The notes under the pieces were generated by a model. The model saw only the letters and a list, made by a program, of their open reading frames with translations. It made no database searches and was not told the DNA's origin. A stretch of DNA of 64,000 nucleotides, taken from assembly GCF_009811555.1 (NCBI RefSeq), contig NZ_BLIN01000002.1, forward strand, positions 1,240,001 to 1,304,000, read 5' to 3'. Position 1 is the stretch's first letter. Each line of letters begins with the position of its first letter. Positions 9,328-17,858 of this stretch are shown here, in pieces. The DNA comes from Streptomyces caniferus. GTDB lineage: Bacteria; Actinomycetota; Actinomycetes; Streptomycetales; Streptomycetaceae. The position numbers and the translations under genes were made by a program.

Positions 9328-9603
9328 TCACCCCGTCGGCGCCGGGCGGTTCTTGGGACGCCGCAGCCCCGCGGCCGTCAGCCGGCGCAACAGCTCCTTG
9401 CTGCCGACCTCCACGGCCCCGGCCCGCACCGCGTCGCGGTACCGCTCGGCCGGCAGGTCGTAGTGGTCGCGCTCGAACGCCCGCCGGGGCGCGCCGATTC
9501 CCGCCGCGAACGCGTGCAGTTCGTCGAAGGAGTGATCGCTGACCAGATGCGACCACATGCGGCCGTGCCCGGGCCAGGTGGGCGGATCGATATAGATCGC
9601 CAC
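9328..9603 (-). CDS. DUF4031 domain protein
   Basis: A 91-residue protein that is nearly all DUF4031: VAIYIDPPTWPGHGRMWSHL, then FERDHYDLPAERY and LLRRLTAAGLRR. Function is unknown; the family is widespread in actinobacteria. The reading frame extends upstream, but the GTG at 9603 is preceded by GGAGGGCTGAC and starts exactly at the family's first strand, so it is taken as the start. Neighbours on the same strand are close but give no functional clue. Confidence 0.88.
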   Translation of the reverse strand: MAIYIDPPTWPGHGRMWSHLVSDHSFDELHAFAAGIGAPRRAFERDHYDLPAERYRDAVRAGAVEVGSKELLRRLTAAGLRRPKNRPAPTG

Positions 9604-9654
9604 GTCAGCCCTCCGGCCGGATCGCTGCATCAGCCCGCCGCACCATCGACCACC

Positions 9655-10026
9655 TCACCCCTCCATGGGAGCGCCGAGCCGCCCGACCCGAGCCACCGCG
9701 ACCGCCGTCTTGGGGCAGACCCAATGCGGGTCGGGCCCCAACTCCGGTTCGACGTCGAGCGCATGGGGATCGCCCGACTCCGTGCACACGGGGCACAGCG
9801 GCCAGCGGCCGTACCGGTCCAGCAGGGCGTCCTGGACGTCCTGCGCTATCAGTCCCGCGACGAATGCCGCGCCTTCAGGCCATTGCTCCACCCACCACCG
9901 GCGGTGGACGACCGCGTCCTCCACGAGCGAGACGATGTCGGCGTCGGCCACCTTGTCCGCCATCAGGTCGGCGAGCACCAGCGCCCGCGCGGCGTGCAAT
10001 GCCTGTTCCAGCTCCATGCCCCCCAT
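9655..10026 (-). CDS. unrecognised protein with a C-terminal Cys-rich site
   Basis: About 123 residues. An N-terminal helical region (LEQALHAARALVLADLMADKV) is followed by a short C-terminal part with CPVC and HWVCP spaced like a small zinc ribbon. I do not recognise the family. ATG at 10026 has GGGGG five bases upstream; ATG at 10017 is equally in frame but its G-run is too close. It is divergent from the RpiR-type regulator, separated by about 120 bases that hold the first operator. Confidence 0.7.
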   Translation of the reverse strand: MGGMELEQALHAARALVLADLMADKVADADIVSLVEDAVVHRRWWVEQWPEGAAFVAGLIAQDVQDALLDRYGRWPLCPVCTESGDPHALDVEPELGPDPHWVCPKTAVAVARVGRLGAPMEG

Positions 10027-10129
10027 TGTCCCCCGACCACCCACCGGCGAACGGCGTGGTCCACAGCCCCTGGGCGGATCGTGCGCACTGTCCACGGCAC
10101 TCACAGAGGGTATTGACGCCGCGCGTCGA

Positions 10130-10175
10130 TGAAATTACTTTTCAAGTGTGAGCAGTAGCGTGAAGGAAACTTTCA
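10130..10175 (+). promoter_or_regulatory. twin operators for the RpiR/MurR-type regulator
   Basis: Two 15-bp sites of the same design lie 31 bases apart: TGAAATTACTTTTCA at 10130-10144 and TGAAGGAAACTTTCA at 10161-10175. Both follow TGAA-N7-TTCA. The first is just upstream of the GTG start and the second is inside the first codons, an arrangement suited to autorepression by a dimer or tetramer. That the neighbouring regulator binds them is inference. Confidence 0.65.
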
Positions 10176-11095
10176 AGGACGTGGCCGTCGAGACCCGACC
10201 GGCCCCGGCCCCACCCGCCCCCGCCGCGCTGGCCGCCAAGGTCCGCACCCTCGCCCCGACGATGACCCGCTCCATGCAGCGGGTCGCCGAGACCGTCGCG
10301 AGCGACCCGGCCGGCTGCGCCGCCCTCACCGTCACCGGCCTCGCCGAGCGCACGGGCACCAGCGAGGCCACCGTCGTGCGGACGTCCCGGCTGCTCGGCT
10401 ACCCGGGCTACCGCGACCTGCGGCTCGCCCTCGCCGCGCTCGCCGCGCAGCAGGAGGCCGGCGGCGCGCCCGCGGTGACCGCCGACATAGCGGTCGACGA
10501 CTCCCTCGTGGATGTCGTCGCGAAGCTGGCGCAGGAGGAACAGCAGTGCCTGGCCGACACCGCCGCGGCACTGGACGTCACCCAGCTCGAAGCCGCCGTC
10601 GCCGCGCTCTCCGACGCCCGCCGCATCGATGTCTACGGCATAGGGGCCTCCAACCTCGTCGGCCAGGACCTCGTCCAGAAGCTGCTGCGCATCGGCCTGA
10701 TCGCGCATGCGCACGCGGACCCCCATCTGGCCGTGACGAACGCGGTGCAGATGCGGACCGGTGACGTCGCCCTCGCGATCACGCACTCCGGTCGGACCAC
10801 GGACGTCATAGAGCCGCTGCGGGTGGCCTTCGACCACGGCGCGACGACCATCGCCATCACCGGCCGCCCGGACGGCGAGATCGCCTCGTACGCCGACTAC
10901 ATCCTGACCACGTCCACGGCCCGGGAGAGCGAGCTGCGGCCGGCCGCGATGTCGTCCAGGACCAGCCAGCTGCTGGTCGTGGACTGCCTGTTCATAGGGG
11001 TGGCGCAGCGTACGTACGAGACCGCGGCCCCCGCGCTCTCCGCCTCCTACGAGGCCCTCGCCCACCGCCACTCACCGCGCAACAACCATCGCTGA
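10148..11095 (+). CDS. RpiR/MurR-family transcriptional regulator (HTH + SIS)
   Basis: A 315-residue regulator with an N-terminal RpiR helix-turn-helix (about residues 35-110, with GLAERTGTSEATVVRTSRLLG as recognition region) and a C-terminal SIS sugar-phosphate isomerase fold (about 140-290, with IGASNLVGQDL and ITHSGRTTDVIEPL). In other bacteria such proteins sense MurNAc-6-P or related sugar phosphates. It is followed in the same direction by murQ and a PTS EIIBC gene, so it is most likely the local regulator of cell-wall amino-sugar recycling. The GTG start sits between two palindromic operators. Confidence 0.9.
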   Translation: MSSSVKETFKDVAVETRPAPAPPAPAALAAKVRTLAPTMTRSMQRVAETVASDPAGCAALTVTGLAERTGTSEATVVRTSRLLGYPGYRDLRLALAALAAQQEAGGAPAVTADIAVDDSLVDVVAKLAQEEQQCLADTAAALDVTQLEAAVAALSDARRIDVYGIGASNLVGQDLVQKLLRIGLIAHAHADPHLAVTNAVQMRTGDVALAITHSGRTTDVIEPLRVAFDHGATTIAITGRPDGEIASYADYILTTSTARESELRPAAMSSRTSQLLVVDCLFIGVAQRTYETAAPALSASYEALAHRHSPRNNHR

Positions 11096-11148
11096 CCGCA
11101 GGCCGCCCCACCCCCGCGGCCCGTTCCACGACGGCGGCACGGTGCCGC

Positions 11149-11180
11149 GGCACACCGGCACACCGGCACACCGGCACACC
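11149..11180 (+). repeat. four perfect GGCACACC octamer repeats
   Basis: Four head-to-tail copies of GGCACACC lie in the 149-bp gap between the regulator gene and murQ, 65 bases before the murQ start. This is a slippage-prone run and may change leader length between strains. Confidence 0.85.
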
Positions 11181-11244
11181 GCAACGAGGCCGCCGACAGC
11201 AAGGTCCCCCACACGAGCCCGACCCGAAAAGAGCAGTCATTGCC

Positions 11245-12183
11245 ATGACCTCCACCGCCGACTACGCCCATCTGCGCGCCCAGTTGGACACCCTCACCAC
11301 CGAGGCCTTCCGGCCCGAGCTCGCGGACATCGACCGCCGCTCCACCCTCGACATCGCCCGCACGATGAACGACGAGGACGCCACCGTCCCCGCCGCCGTC
11401 GCCCGGCGGCTCCCCGAGATCGCCGCCGCCATCGACGCCACCGCCGTCCGCATGGCCCGCGGCGGCCGCCTGATCTACGCGGGCGCCGGTACGGCCGGCC
11501 GCCTCGGGGTGCTGGACGCCAGCGAATGCCCGCCGACCTTCAACACCGACCCGTCCGAGGTCCTCGGGCTGATCGCGGGCGGCCCGTCCGCGATGGTCTC
11601 CGCCGTCGAGGGCGCCGAGGACAGCACGAAGTTCGCCGTCGAGGACCTGACCGGGATCGGCCTGACCGACGTGGACACGGTCGTCGGCATCTCCGCCTCC
11701 GGCCGCACCCCGTACGCGATCGGGGCCGTCGAGTACGCCCGGGACCTGGGTGCCCTGACCATCGGCCTGTCCTGCAACGCCGGTTCGGCGCTCGCCGCGG
11801 CCGCCGAACACGGCATCGAGATCGTGGTCGGCCCCGAACTGCTGACCGGCTCCACCCGGCTCAAGGCGGGCACCGCCCAGAAGCTGGTGCTCAACATGCT
11901 CTCGACCCTCACCATGATCCGTCTGGGCAAGACCTACGGGAATCTGATGGTCGACGTCCGCGCCTCCAACGAAAAACTGCGGGCCCGCTCGCGCCGGATC
12001 GTCGCGCTCGCCACCGGCGCCACCGACCCGGAGATCGAGGCCGCGCTCCGCAGCACGGACGGCGAGGTGAAGAACGCCATCCTCACCCTCCTCGGCGAGG
12101 TCGACGCCCCCACCGCCGCCCGCCTCCTGGAAGCCGCCAACGGCCATCTGCGCGAAGCCCTCCAGGCCGCCAAGTCCGGCTGA
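11245..12183 (+). CDS. murQ: N-acetylmuramic acid 6-phosphate etherase
   Basis: MurQ cleaves the lactyl ether of MurNAc-6-P to give GlcNAc-6-P and D-lactate, feeding recovered cell wall into the NagA route. The 312-residue protein carries the SIS-domain hallmarks of the family: RLIYAGAGTAGRLGVLDASE, CPPTFNTDP, EDS, VVGISASGRTPYAIGAVEYA and STRLKAGTAQKLVLNM. Length is typical. The ATG at 11245 follows a GAAAAGAG-type ribosome-binding site. It lies between its probable regulator and its probable PTS transporter, and its product is the substrate of nagA at 28090. Confidence 0.96.
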   Translation: MTSTADYAHLRAQLDTLTTEAFRPELADIDRRSTLDIARTMNDEDATVPAAVARRLPEIAAAIDATAVRMARGGRLIYAGAGTAGRLGVLDASECPPTFNTDPSEVLGLIAGGPSAMVSAVEGAEDSTKFAVEDLTGIGLTDVDTVVGISASGRTPYAIGAVEYARDLGALTIGLSCNAGSALAAAAEHGIEIVVGPELLTGSTRLKAGTAQKLVLNMLSTLTMIRLGKTYGNLMVDVRASNEKLRARSRRIVALATGATDPEIEAALRSTDGEVKNAILTLLGEVDAPTAARLLEAANGHLREALQAAKSG

Positions 12184-12331
12184 GCCCGGCTGGGATCCCC
12201 TGGCTCCCAGCAACGACACCACTCACCCCCTGCCCCGAGCCGGGCCCCACCCCGGTCCCGCCCCACCCTCTGCTCCCCTCCCCCTGCTCCCGACCCCTCT
12301 CCCGGTTCGTCTCCACAGCAAGGCACCCCAT

Positions 12332-13957
12332 ATGCCCGAAGACAAGAACCGCGCCACCGCCGCCGCGCTCCTCCCCCTCGTCGGCGGCGCCGAGAACCTC
12401 ACCTCCATCGCCCACTGCATGACCCGGCTCCGGCTCGGCATCCGGGACCGCTCCCTGGTCCAGGACGAAGCCCTCAGGGCACTCCCGACCGTCATGGGGG
12501 TGGTCGAGGACGACACGTACCAGATCGTGCTGGGCCCCGGGACGGTCGCCCGGGTCACTCCCGAGTTCGAGCGCCTGGTCGAGCAGGCCCGCACCACCAC
12601 ACCGGAGGCCCTCGCCCCACCCGTCAGCCCCAGGGCCCCCACCCCCGCTCCCTCACCCGCCTCCGCTTCCCCCTCCGCTGCCTCCGCCTCCGCGCCCGAA
12701 GTCCCCTCGGAGACCCCCGCCCCCACCACCGCAGAGGAGCTTGCCGCTCAGGGCGCCGCCCTCAAGGCCCGGCAGAAGTCCAGGAACTCCACCCCGGTGA
12801 AGCTGTTCCTGCGCCGGATCGCCCAGATCTTCGTCCCGCTGATTCCGGCCCTGATCGGCTGCGGCATCATCGCCGGCATCAACGGTCTGCTGACCAACCT
12901 CGGCTGGCTGCCGTCCGTCGTCCCGGCGCTGGCCGCCCTCGCCTCCGGCTTCCTGTCCCTGATCGCCGTCTTCGTCGGCTACCAGACCGCCAGGGAGTTC
13001 GGCGGCACGCCGATCCTCGGCGGCGCGGTCGCCGCGGTCATCGTGTTCCCGGGCGTCGCCCATGTCACGGCCTTCGGCCAGAAGCTCGCACCGGGCCAGG
13101 GCGGGGTGCTCGGCGCACTGGCCGCGGCGCTGCTCGCGGTCCGGGTGGAGAAGTGGTGCCGCAGACACGTTCCCGAGGCGCTGGACGTCCTCATCACCCC
13201 GACCCTGACCGTCCTGGTCACGGGCCTGGTCACGATCTTCGGCCTGATGTTCGTCGCGGGCGAGGTCGCCACCGCCATCGGCACGTTCGCCACCTGGCTG
13301 CTGGCCCATGGCGGGGCCTTCGCCGGTCTCGTCCTGGGCGGCCTCTTCCTCCCCCTCGTGATGCTGGGCCTCCACCAGGCCCTGATCCCGATCCACACCA
13401 CCCTCATCGAGCAGCAGGGCTATACCGTCCTGCTCCCGATCCTCGCCATGGCGGGCGCAGGACAGGTCGGCGCCGCCCTCGCGGTCTACCTCCGCCTCCC
13501 CCGCAACCGCTCGATCCGCACGACCATCAAGTCCGCCCTCCCCGCGGGCTTCCTGGGCGTCGGCGAACCCCTGATCTACGGTGTCTCGCTCCCCCTGGGC
13601 CGCCCCTTCATCACCGCCTGCATCGGCGGGGCCTGCGGCGGCGGCTTCGTCGGCTTCTTCAACCAACTCGGCGACACCGTCGGCTCCACCGCCATCGGCC
13701 CCTCCGGCTGGGCGCTGTTCCCCCTGGTCAAGGGCAACCAGAACCTCACCACCACCCTCGTCGTCTACGCCCTGGGCCTGGCCGTCGGCTACCTCACCGG
13801 CTTCCTCGCCACCTACTTCTTCGGCTTCGGCAAAGAGCTGCGGGCGGAGCTGAACGCCGATCCCGGCACCGCCGCCCCGCACGGCGCACCGGCCGGGCCC
13901 ACGGCCACCGGAGGCCCGGCCGCCCCGAGCACACCGGCCGGCCTGGGGGCACGCTGA
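12332..13957 (+). CDS. PTS transporter subunit EIIBC, probably for N-acetylmuramic acid
   Basis: A 541-residue membrane permease of the glucose/sucrose PTS superfamily. The IIB domain is N-terminal (about 5-90) with the phosphorylated cysteine C29 in AHCMTRLRL. A Pro/Ala-rich linker (about 90-140) joins it to the IIC domain with about ten membrane helices, including GEPLIYGVSLPLGRPF near residue 413. The C-terminal tail is Pro/Ala-rich. No IIA domain is fused, so it must borrow a separate EIIA. Position directly after murQ suggests a MurP-like role, importing and phosphorylating MurNAc; sucrose or another sugar remains possible. Confidence 0.88.
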   Translation: MPEDKNRATAAALLPLVGGAENLTSIAHCMTRLRLGIRDRSLVQDEALRALPTVMGVVEDDTYQIVLGPGTVARVTPEFERLVEQARTTTPEALAPPVSPRAPTPAPSPASASPSAASASAPEVPSETPAPTTAEELAAQGAALKARQKSRNSTPVKLFLRRIAQIFVPLIPALIGCGIIAGINGLLTNLGWLPSVVPALAALASGFLSLIAVFVGYQTAREFGGTPILGGAVAAVIVFPGVAHVTAFGQKLAPGQGGVLGALAAALLAVRVEKWCRRHVPEALDVLITPTLTVLVTGLVTIFGLMFVAGEVATAIGTFATWLLAHGGAFAGLVLGGLFLPLVMLGLHQALIPIHTTLIEQQGYTVLLPILAMAGAGQVGAALAVYLRLPRNRSIRTTIKSALPAGFLGVGEPLIYGVSLPLGRPFITACIGGACGGGFVGFFNQLGDTVGSTAIGPSGWALFPLVKGNQNLTTTLVVYALGLAVGYLTGFLATYFFGFGKELRAELNADPGTAAPHGAPAGPTATGGPAAPSTPAGLGAR

Positions 13958-14007
13958 GGGCCGGACCCCGGGTGGTGTCCGTGAAGGGCACGCCCGGTGG
14001 CGGTCCG

Positions 14008-14217
14008 TCAGGGCATCCGGCTCTCCCAGTTCCGTTCTCTGAGGCGGGCCGCCAGTACGGCGGACGGCGGGGCGGGGCGCAGTAAGTACGGCGGGCAGGT
14101 CCACGGCCGGCCACCACCGGGCTCCCGGAGCCGCACCAACGGCCCCTGGTGGCCCACGACCCGGCCGACGCGCCCGTCCCGCCCGTCCATCGCATAGCTG
14201 CCGGACACCGGAATCAC
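14008..14217 (-). CDS. small conserved Streptomyces protein
   Basis: 69 residues: a Tyr/Asp/Gly-rich start (VIPVSGSYAMDGRDGRVGRV) then VGHQGPLVRLREPGGGRPW. I recall similar unannotated short proteins across Streptomyces, but no function. The GTG start at 14217 overlaps the TGA of the upstream 83-residue gene in a GTGA arrangement, so translation is coupled. The compact beta-rich look suggests a small barrel. No membrane segment or signal peptide. Confidence 0.7.
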   Translation of the reverse strand: MIPVSGSYAMDGRDGRVGRVVGHQGPLVRLREPGGGRPWTCPPYLLRPAPPSAVLAARLRERNWESRMP

Positions 14218-14465
14218 GGCTGTCCCTCCTCCGGGCCGTGCCCGGGGGCGGTGGTCTTGGCGTAGTCGACCAAGACCTCCGCCAGCCGCTGGGCGGTGTC
14301 CAGATTGCAGCGCCCCAGCTCGACCAGGGGCGCCATGACGCTGCTCGCGCACGACACCGGGTCGACGCAGAGGGAGGGCAGGGTGACCCCCACGGCCTGG
14401 AGTGCGGTGTGCAGTTCCGCCATGACGCCCTCGGCCTGCCGTACCCGATCACGCGCCGTCAACAT
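14214..14465 (-). CDS. small helical conserved protein, coupled to the following gene
   Basis: 83 residues, predicted mainly helical (DRVRQAEGVMAELHTALQAVG; LGRCNLDTAQRLAEVLVDYA), with three cysteines. I do not recognise the family. ATG at 14465 is preceded by GAGGAG at good spacing. Its stop overlaps the start of the next gene, so the two are made together. Such small coupled pairs in Streptomyces often sit near regulatory genes, but none is adjacent here. Confidence 0.7.
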   Translation of the reverse strand: MLTARDRVRQAEGVMAELHTALQAVGVTLPSLCVDPVSCASSVMAPLVELGRCNLDTAQRLAEVLVDYAKTTAPGHGPEEGQP

Positions 14466-14820
14466 TTCTCCTCATCACCTTCCACGCTGGGTATCCCCGT
14501 AGTGCACACAGCGTGGCGGCTGACGGCCCGGCCTGCAGAGAGACGCAGATCCAACAACCGATCGTGTGTAACAGGGAGTTGCCACGATGCCCGGCCGGGG
14601 GCCTCTCACCCCGCCCTTGTCACCCCGCGCCATGCTCGGGGCCGGGGTACGGCACCAGCGCTCTCGCCCCGCTCGGCGCCCGTGTGCAGTGCCTGCGCGC
14701 AGCGGGCCCCGCGGACGGAATGCGGCCCGCGCGCCGGCAGTCGGTCGTACGGCCGTCAGCCGTACACCCGCGCGGAAAGCGACCGCCGTGGACGGCTCGG
14801 CCGCACCCGGAAACGCCGCC
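14466..14820. other. intergenic region, no gene seen
   Basis: Upstream region of the small-gene pair and downstream side of groEL. The open frames here (for example 14587-14895 on plus) have Arg/Pro/Ala composition typical of noise in high-GC DNA, and I see nothing else to support. Confidence 0.5.
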
Positions 14821-14854
14821 GGGGCGGCACCCCCTGGGAGGAGGGTGCCGCCCC
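14821..14854 (-). terminator. terminator hairpin after groEL
   Basis: GGGGCGGCACCC at 14821-14832 pairs perfectly with GGGTGCCGCCCC at 14843-14854 around a 10-base loop, about 50 bases beyond the groEL stop. Confidence 0.8.
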
Positions 14855-14903
14855 GACGAACGCGTGGACGTGATCCGGGAGGATCAGCTCTCTGATCCGA
14901 GGA

Positions 14904-16637
<1,734 letters not shown>

Positions 16638-16656
16638 TCACCGACCCGGTCCTTCT

Positions 16657-16683
16657 TTGTCACTCTCACTGGGAGAGTGCTAA
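16657..16683 (-). promoter_or_regulatory. CIRCE operator, start-proximal copy
   Basis: TTGTCACTC-N9-GAGTGCTAA on the plus strand, i.e. TTAGCACTC-N9-GAGTGACAA in the direction of groEL. One arm is perfect and the other has two changes from the HrcA consensus. It lies about 130 bases upstream of the groEL start. Confidence 0.88.
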
Positions 16684-16691
16684 CGCAATGA

Positions 16692-16718
16692 TTAGCACTC
16701 GCACCCCGCGAGTGCAAG
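16692..16718 (-). promoter_or_regulatory. CIRCE operator, start-distal copy
   Basis: TTAGCACTC-N9-GAGTGCAAG, matching the HrcA consensus in all but two bases of one arm. The centre-to-centre distance to the other CIRCE is 35 bases. On the minus strand TTGCAC at its edge and TAATCA between the two operators could be the -35 and -10 of the groEL promoter. Confidence 0.9.
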
Positions 16719-16821
16719 GCGACTTCGAAGATGCGTCTCGCGCCGGTGGTGGCCGAGTGACGGATGAGGGCAGGCACACCGGGGCGGGCGCGCGGCTGTC
16801 CGCCGCCGGCGGCGACAGCAG

Positions 16822-16853
16822 AAGGCCCGCACCCCCTCGGGGGCGCGGGCCTT
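16822..16853 (-). terminator. terminator hairpin after csp
   Basis: AAGGCCCGC and GCGGGCCTT pair around an inner ACCCC/GGGGG stretch, 26 bases beyond the cold-shock gene stop. It forms one long stem. Confidence 0.8.
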
Positions 16854-16878
16854 CCCTACGCAGCAGTCGGTCGGCGCC

Positions 16879-17082
16879 TCAGCCGGCCACCCGGACCATG
16901 TCCGCCTGCGGCCCCTTCTGGCCCTGCGAGATCTCGAACTCGACCCGCTGACCCTCCTCAAGGGTGCGGTAGCCGTCCATCTGGATCGCGCTGTAGTGGA
17001 CGAAAACATCCGCACCACCGTCGACCGCGATGAAGCCGTACCCCTTCTCCGCGTTGAACCACTTGACGGTGCCCTGAGCCAT
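16879..17082 (-). CDS. cold-shock domain protein (CspA family)
   Basis: A 67-residue single cold-shock domain that binds single-stranded RNA or [23 protein letters not shown] contains the RNP1 motif KGYGFI, and DVFVHYSAI is RNP2; both are intact. The length is typical for Streptomyces Csp/ScoF proteins. The start has GGGGAG upstream. Cold-shock genes often carry long leaders, and about 350 gene-free bases lie upstream here. Confidence 0.97.
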   Translation of the reverse strand: MAQGTVKWFNAEKGYGFIAVDGGADVFVHYSAIQMDGYRTLEEGQRVEFEISQGQKGPQADMVRVAG

Positions 17083-17437
17083 GCCTAACTCCCCTATTAC
17101 TGGCCCTTGCGCAGGACCGCACTCCGCGGACCCGGGTCAGACCTCACCCCGCGAAAGGCCCGTGGGGTGTGCGCCGGAACGCGTCGACCGCCGCTGAATG
17201 TATCTGCACAGATGCCCAGAGCAACAGGTCAATCGGACGAGAATTCTGGGGCCGGGGAATCGGCAATATGCGGTGAAATCCCGGTTCTTCGGGGCAAGCC
17301 GGGCCAGGCATAGCGCACCTAAGCGACAAATGCTGCACACACTTTGGGCACAACTGATCGCGGTCTCATATGCGTTCGGCACACGCACGCGCTATAGCGG
17401 AGGGGGATCACCCCAATGGTATCCCCTTTCACAACAT
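17083..17437. other. gene-free leader region of csp
   Basis: No gene is supported here. A TTGACC that could be a -35 box for csp lies near 17218-17223 on the minus strand, beside a short palindrome ATCTG-CA-CAGAT at 17202-17213. A second imperfect stem, GGGGAT...ATCCCC, lies around 17404-17426. A. The region is less GC-rich than its surroundings, as expected for a promoter and leader. Confidence 0.45.
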
Positions 17438-17477
17438 GGAATTGCCCCGTCCGCTTTCTGGCGGACGGGGCAATTCC
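17438..17477 (-). terminator. strong terminator after the ThrC-like/sulfur-carrier operon
   Basis: GGAATTGCCCCGTCCGC and its exact complement form a perfect 17-bp stem around a 6-base loop. It lies 28 bases past the stop of the MoaD-like gene. Confidence 0.85.
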
Positions 17478-17505
17478 GGTCATGCAGGGGAAGAGATGGC
17501 GCAAA

Positions 17506-17784
17506 TCAGCAGCCGCCGGCCACCGCCGGAATGATCGAGACGCCCGCGCCGTCGGGGGTCGGCGTCTCGAGGCCCTGCTCGAAGCGCACATCGTCGTCGT
17601 TGACGTACACGTTCACGAAGCGGCGCAGCTTGCCGGCGTCGTCCAGCACACGGGCCGCGATGCCCTGGTGGTTCTGCTCCAGGTCGGCGATCACCTCGGA
17701 GAGGGTCGCGCCCTCGGCGGCGACCTCGGCCTGGCCGTCGGTGTACGTGCGGAGGATGGTGGGGATGCGGACCTTGACGCTCAT
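17506..17784 (-). CDS. MoaD/ThiS/CysO-type sulfur-carrier protein with a C-terminal GGC tail
   Basis: A 92-residue beta-grasp protein. MSVKVRIPTILRTYTDGQ, FVNVYVNDDDVRF and the end VSIIPAVAGGC are those of MoaD/ThiS-like carriers, in which the terminal Gly-Gly is adenylated and turned into a thiocarboxylate that donates sulfur. Here one extra Cys follows Gly-Gly, so a protease (JAMM/Mec+ type in known cases) would have to trim it first; no such gene is in the window. It sits 74 bases downstream of the threonine-synthase-like gene in the same operon behind a SAM riboswitch. This points to Cys or Met synthesis rather than molybdopterin, whose other genes are absent. Confidence 0.88.
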   Translation of the reverse strand: MSVKVRIPTILRTYTDGQAEVAAEGATLSEVIADLEQNHQGIAARVLDDAGKLRRFVNVYVNDDDVRFEQGLETPTPDGAGVSIIPAVAGGC

Positions 17785-17858
17785 GGTGGTGCCTTCCGGG
17801 GTTGCGTGTACGAGTGCGGGGGCGGCGCGGCCTCGTGCGCGGGCCGGCGCCGGCGGCC

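Noticed and set aside
12653..14452. 599-codon minus frame across the PTS gene
   Set aside because: Gly/Ala/Asp/Arg-rich shadow; the EIIBC gene with its conserved motifs is on the plus strand.
14587..14895. 102-codon frame between the small-gene pair and groEL
   Set aside because: Arg/Pro/Ala-rich, no ribosome-binding site, and overlaps the groEL terminator hairpin.
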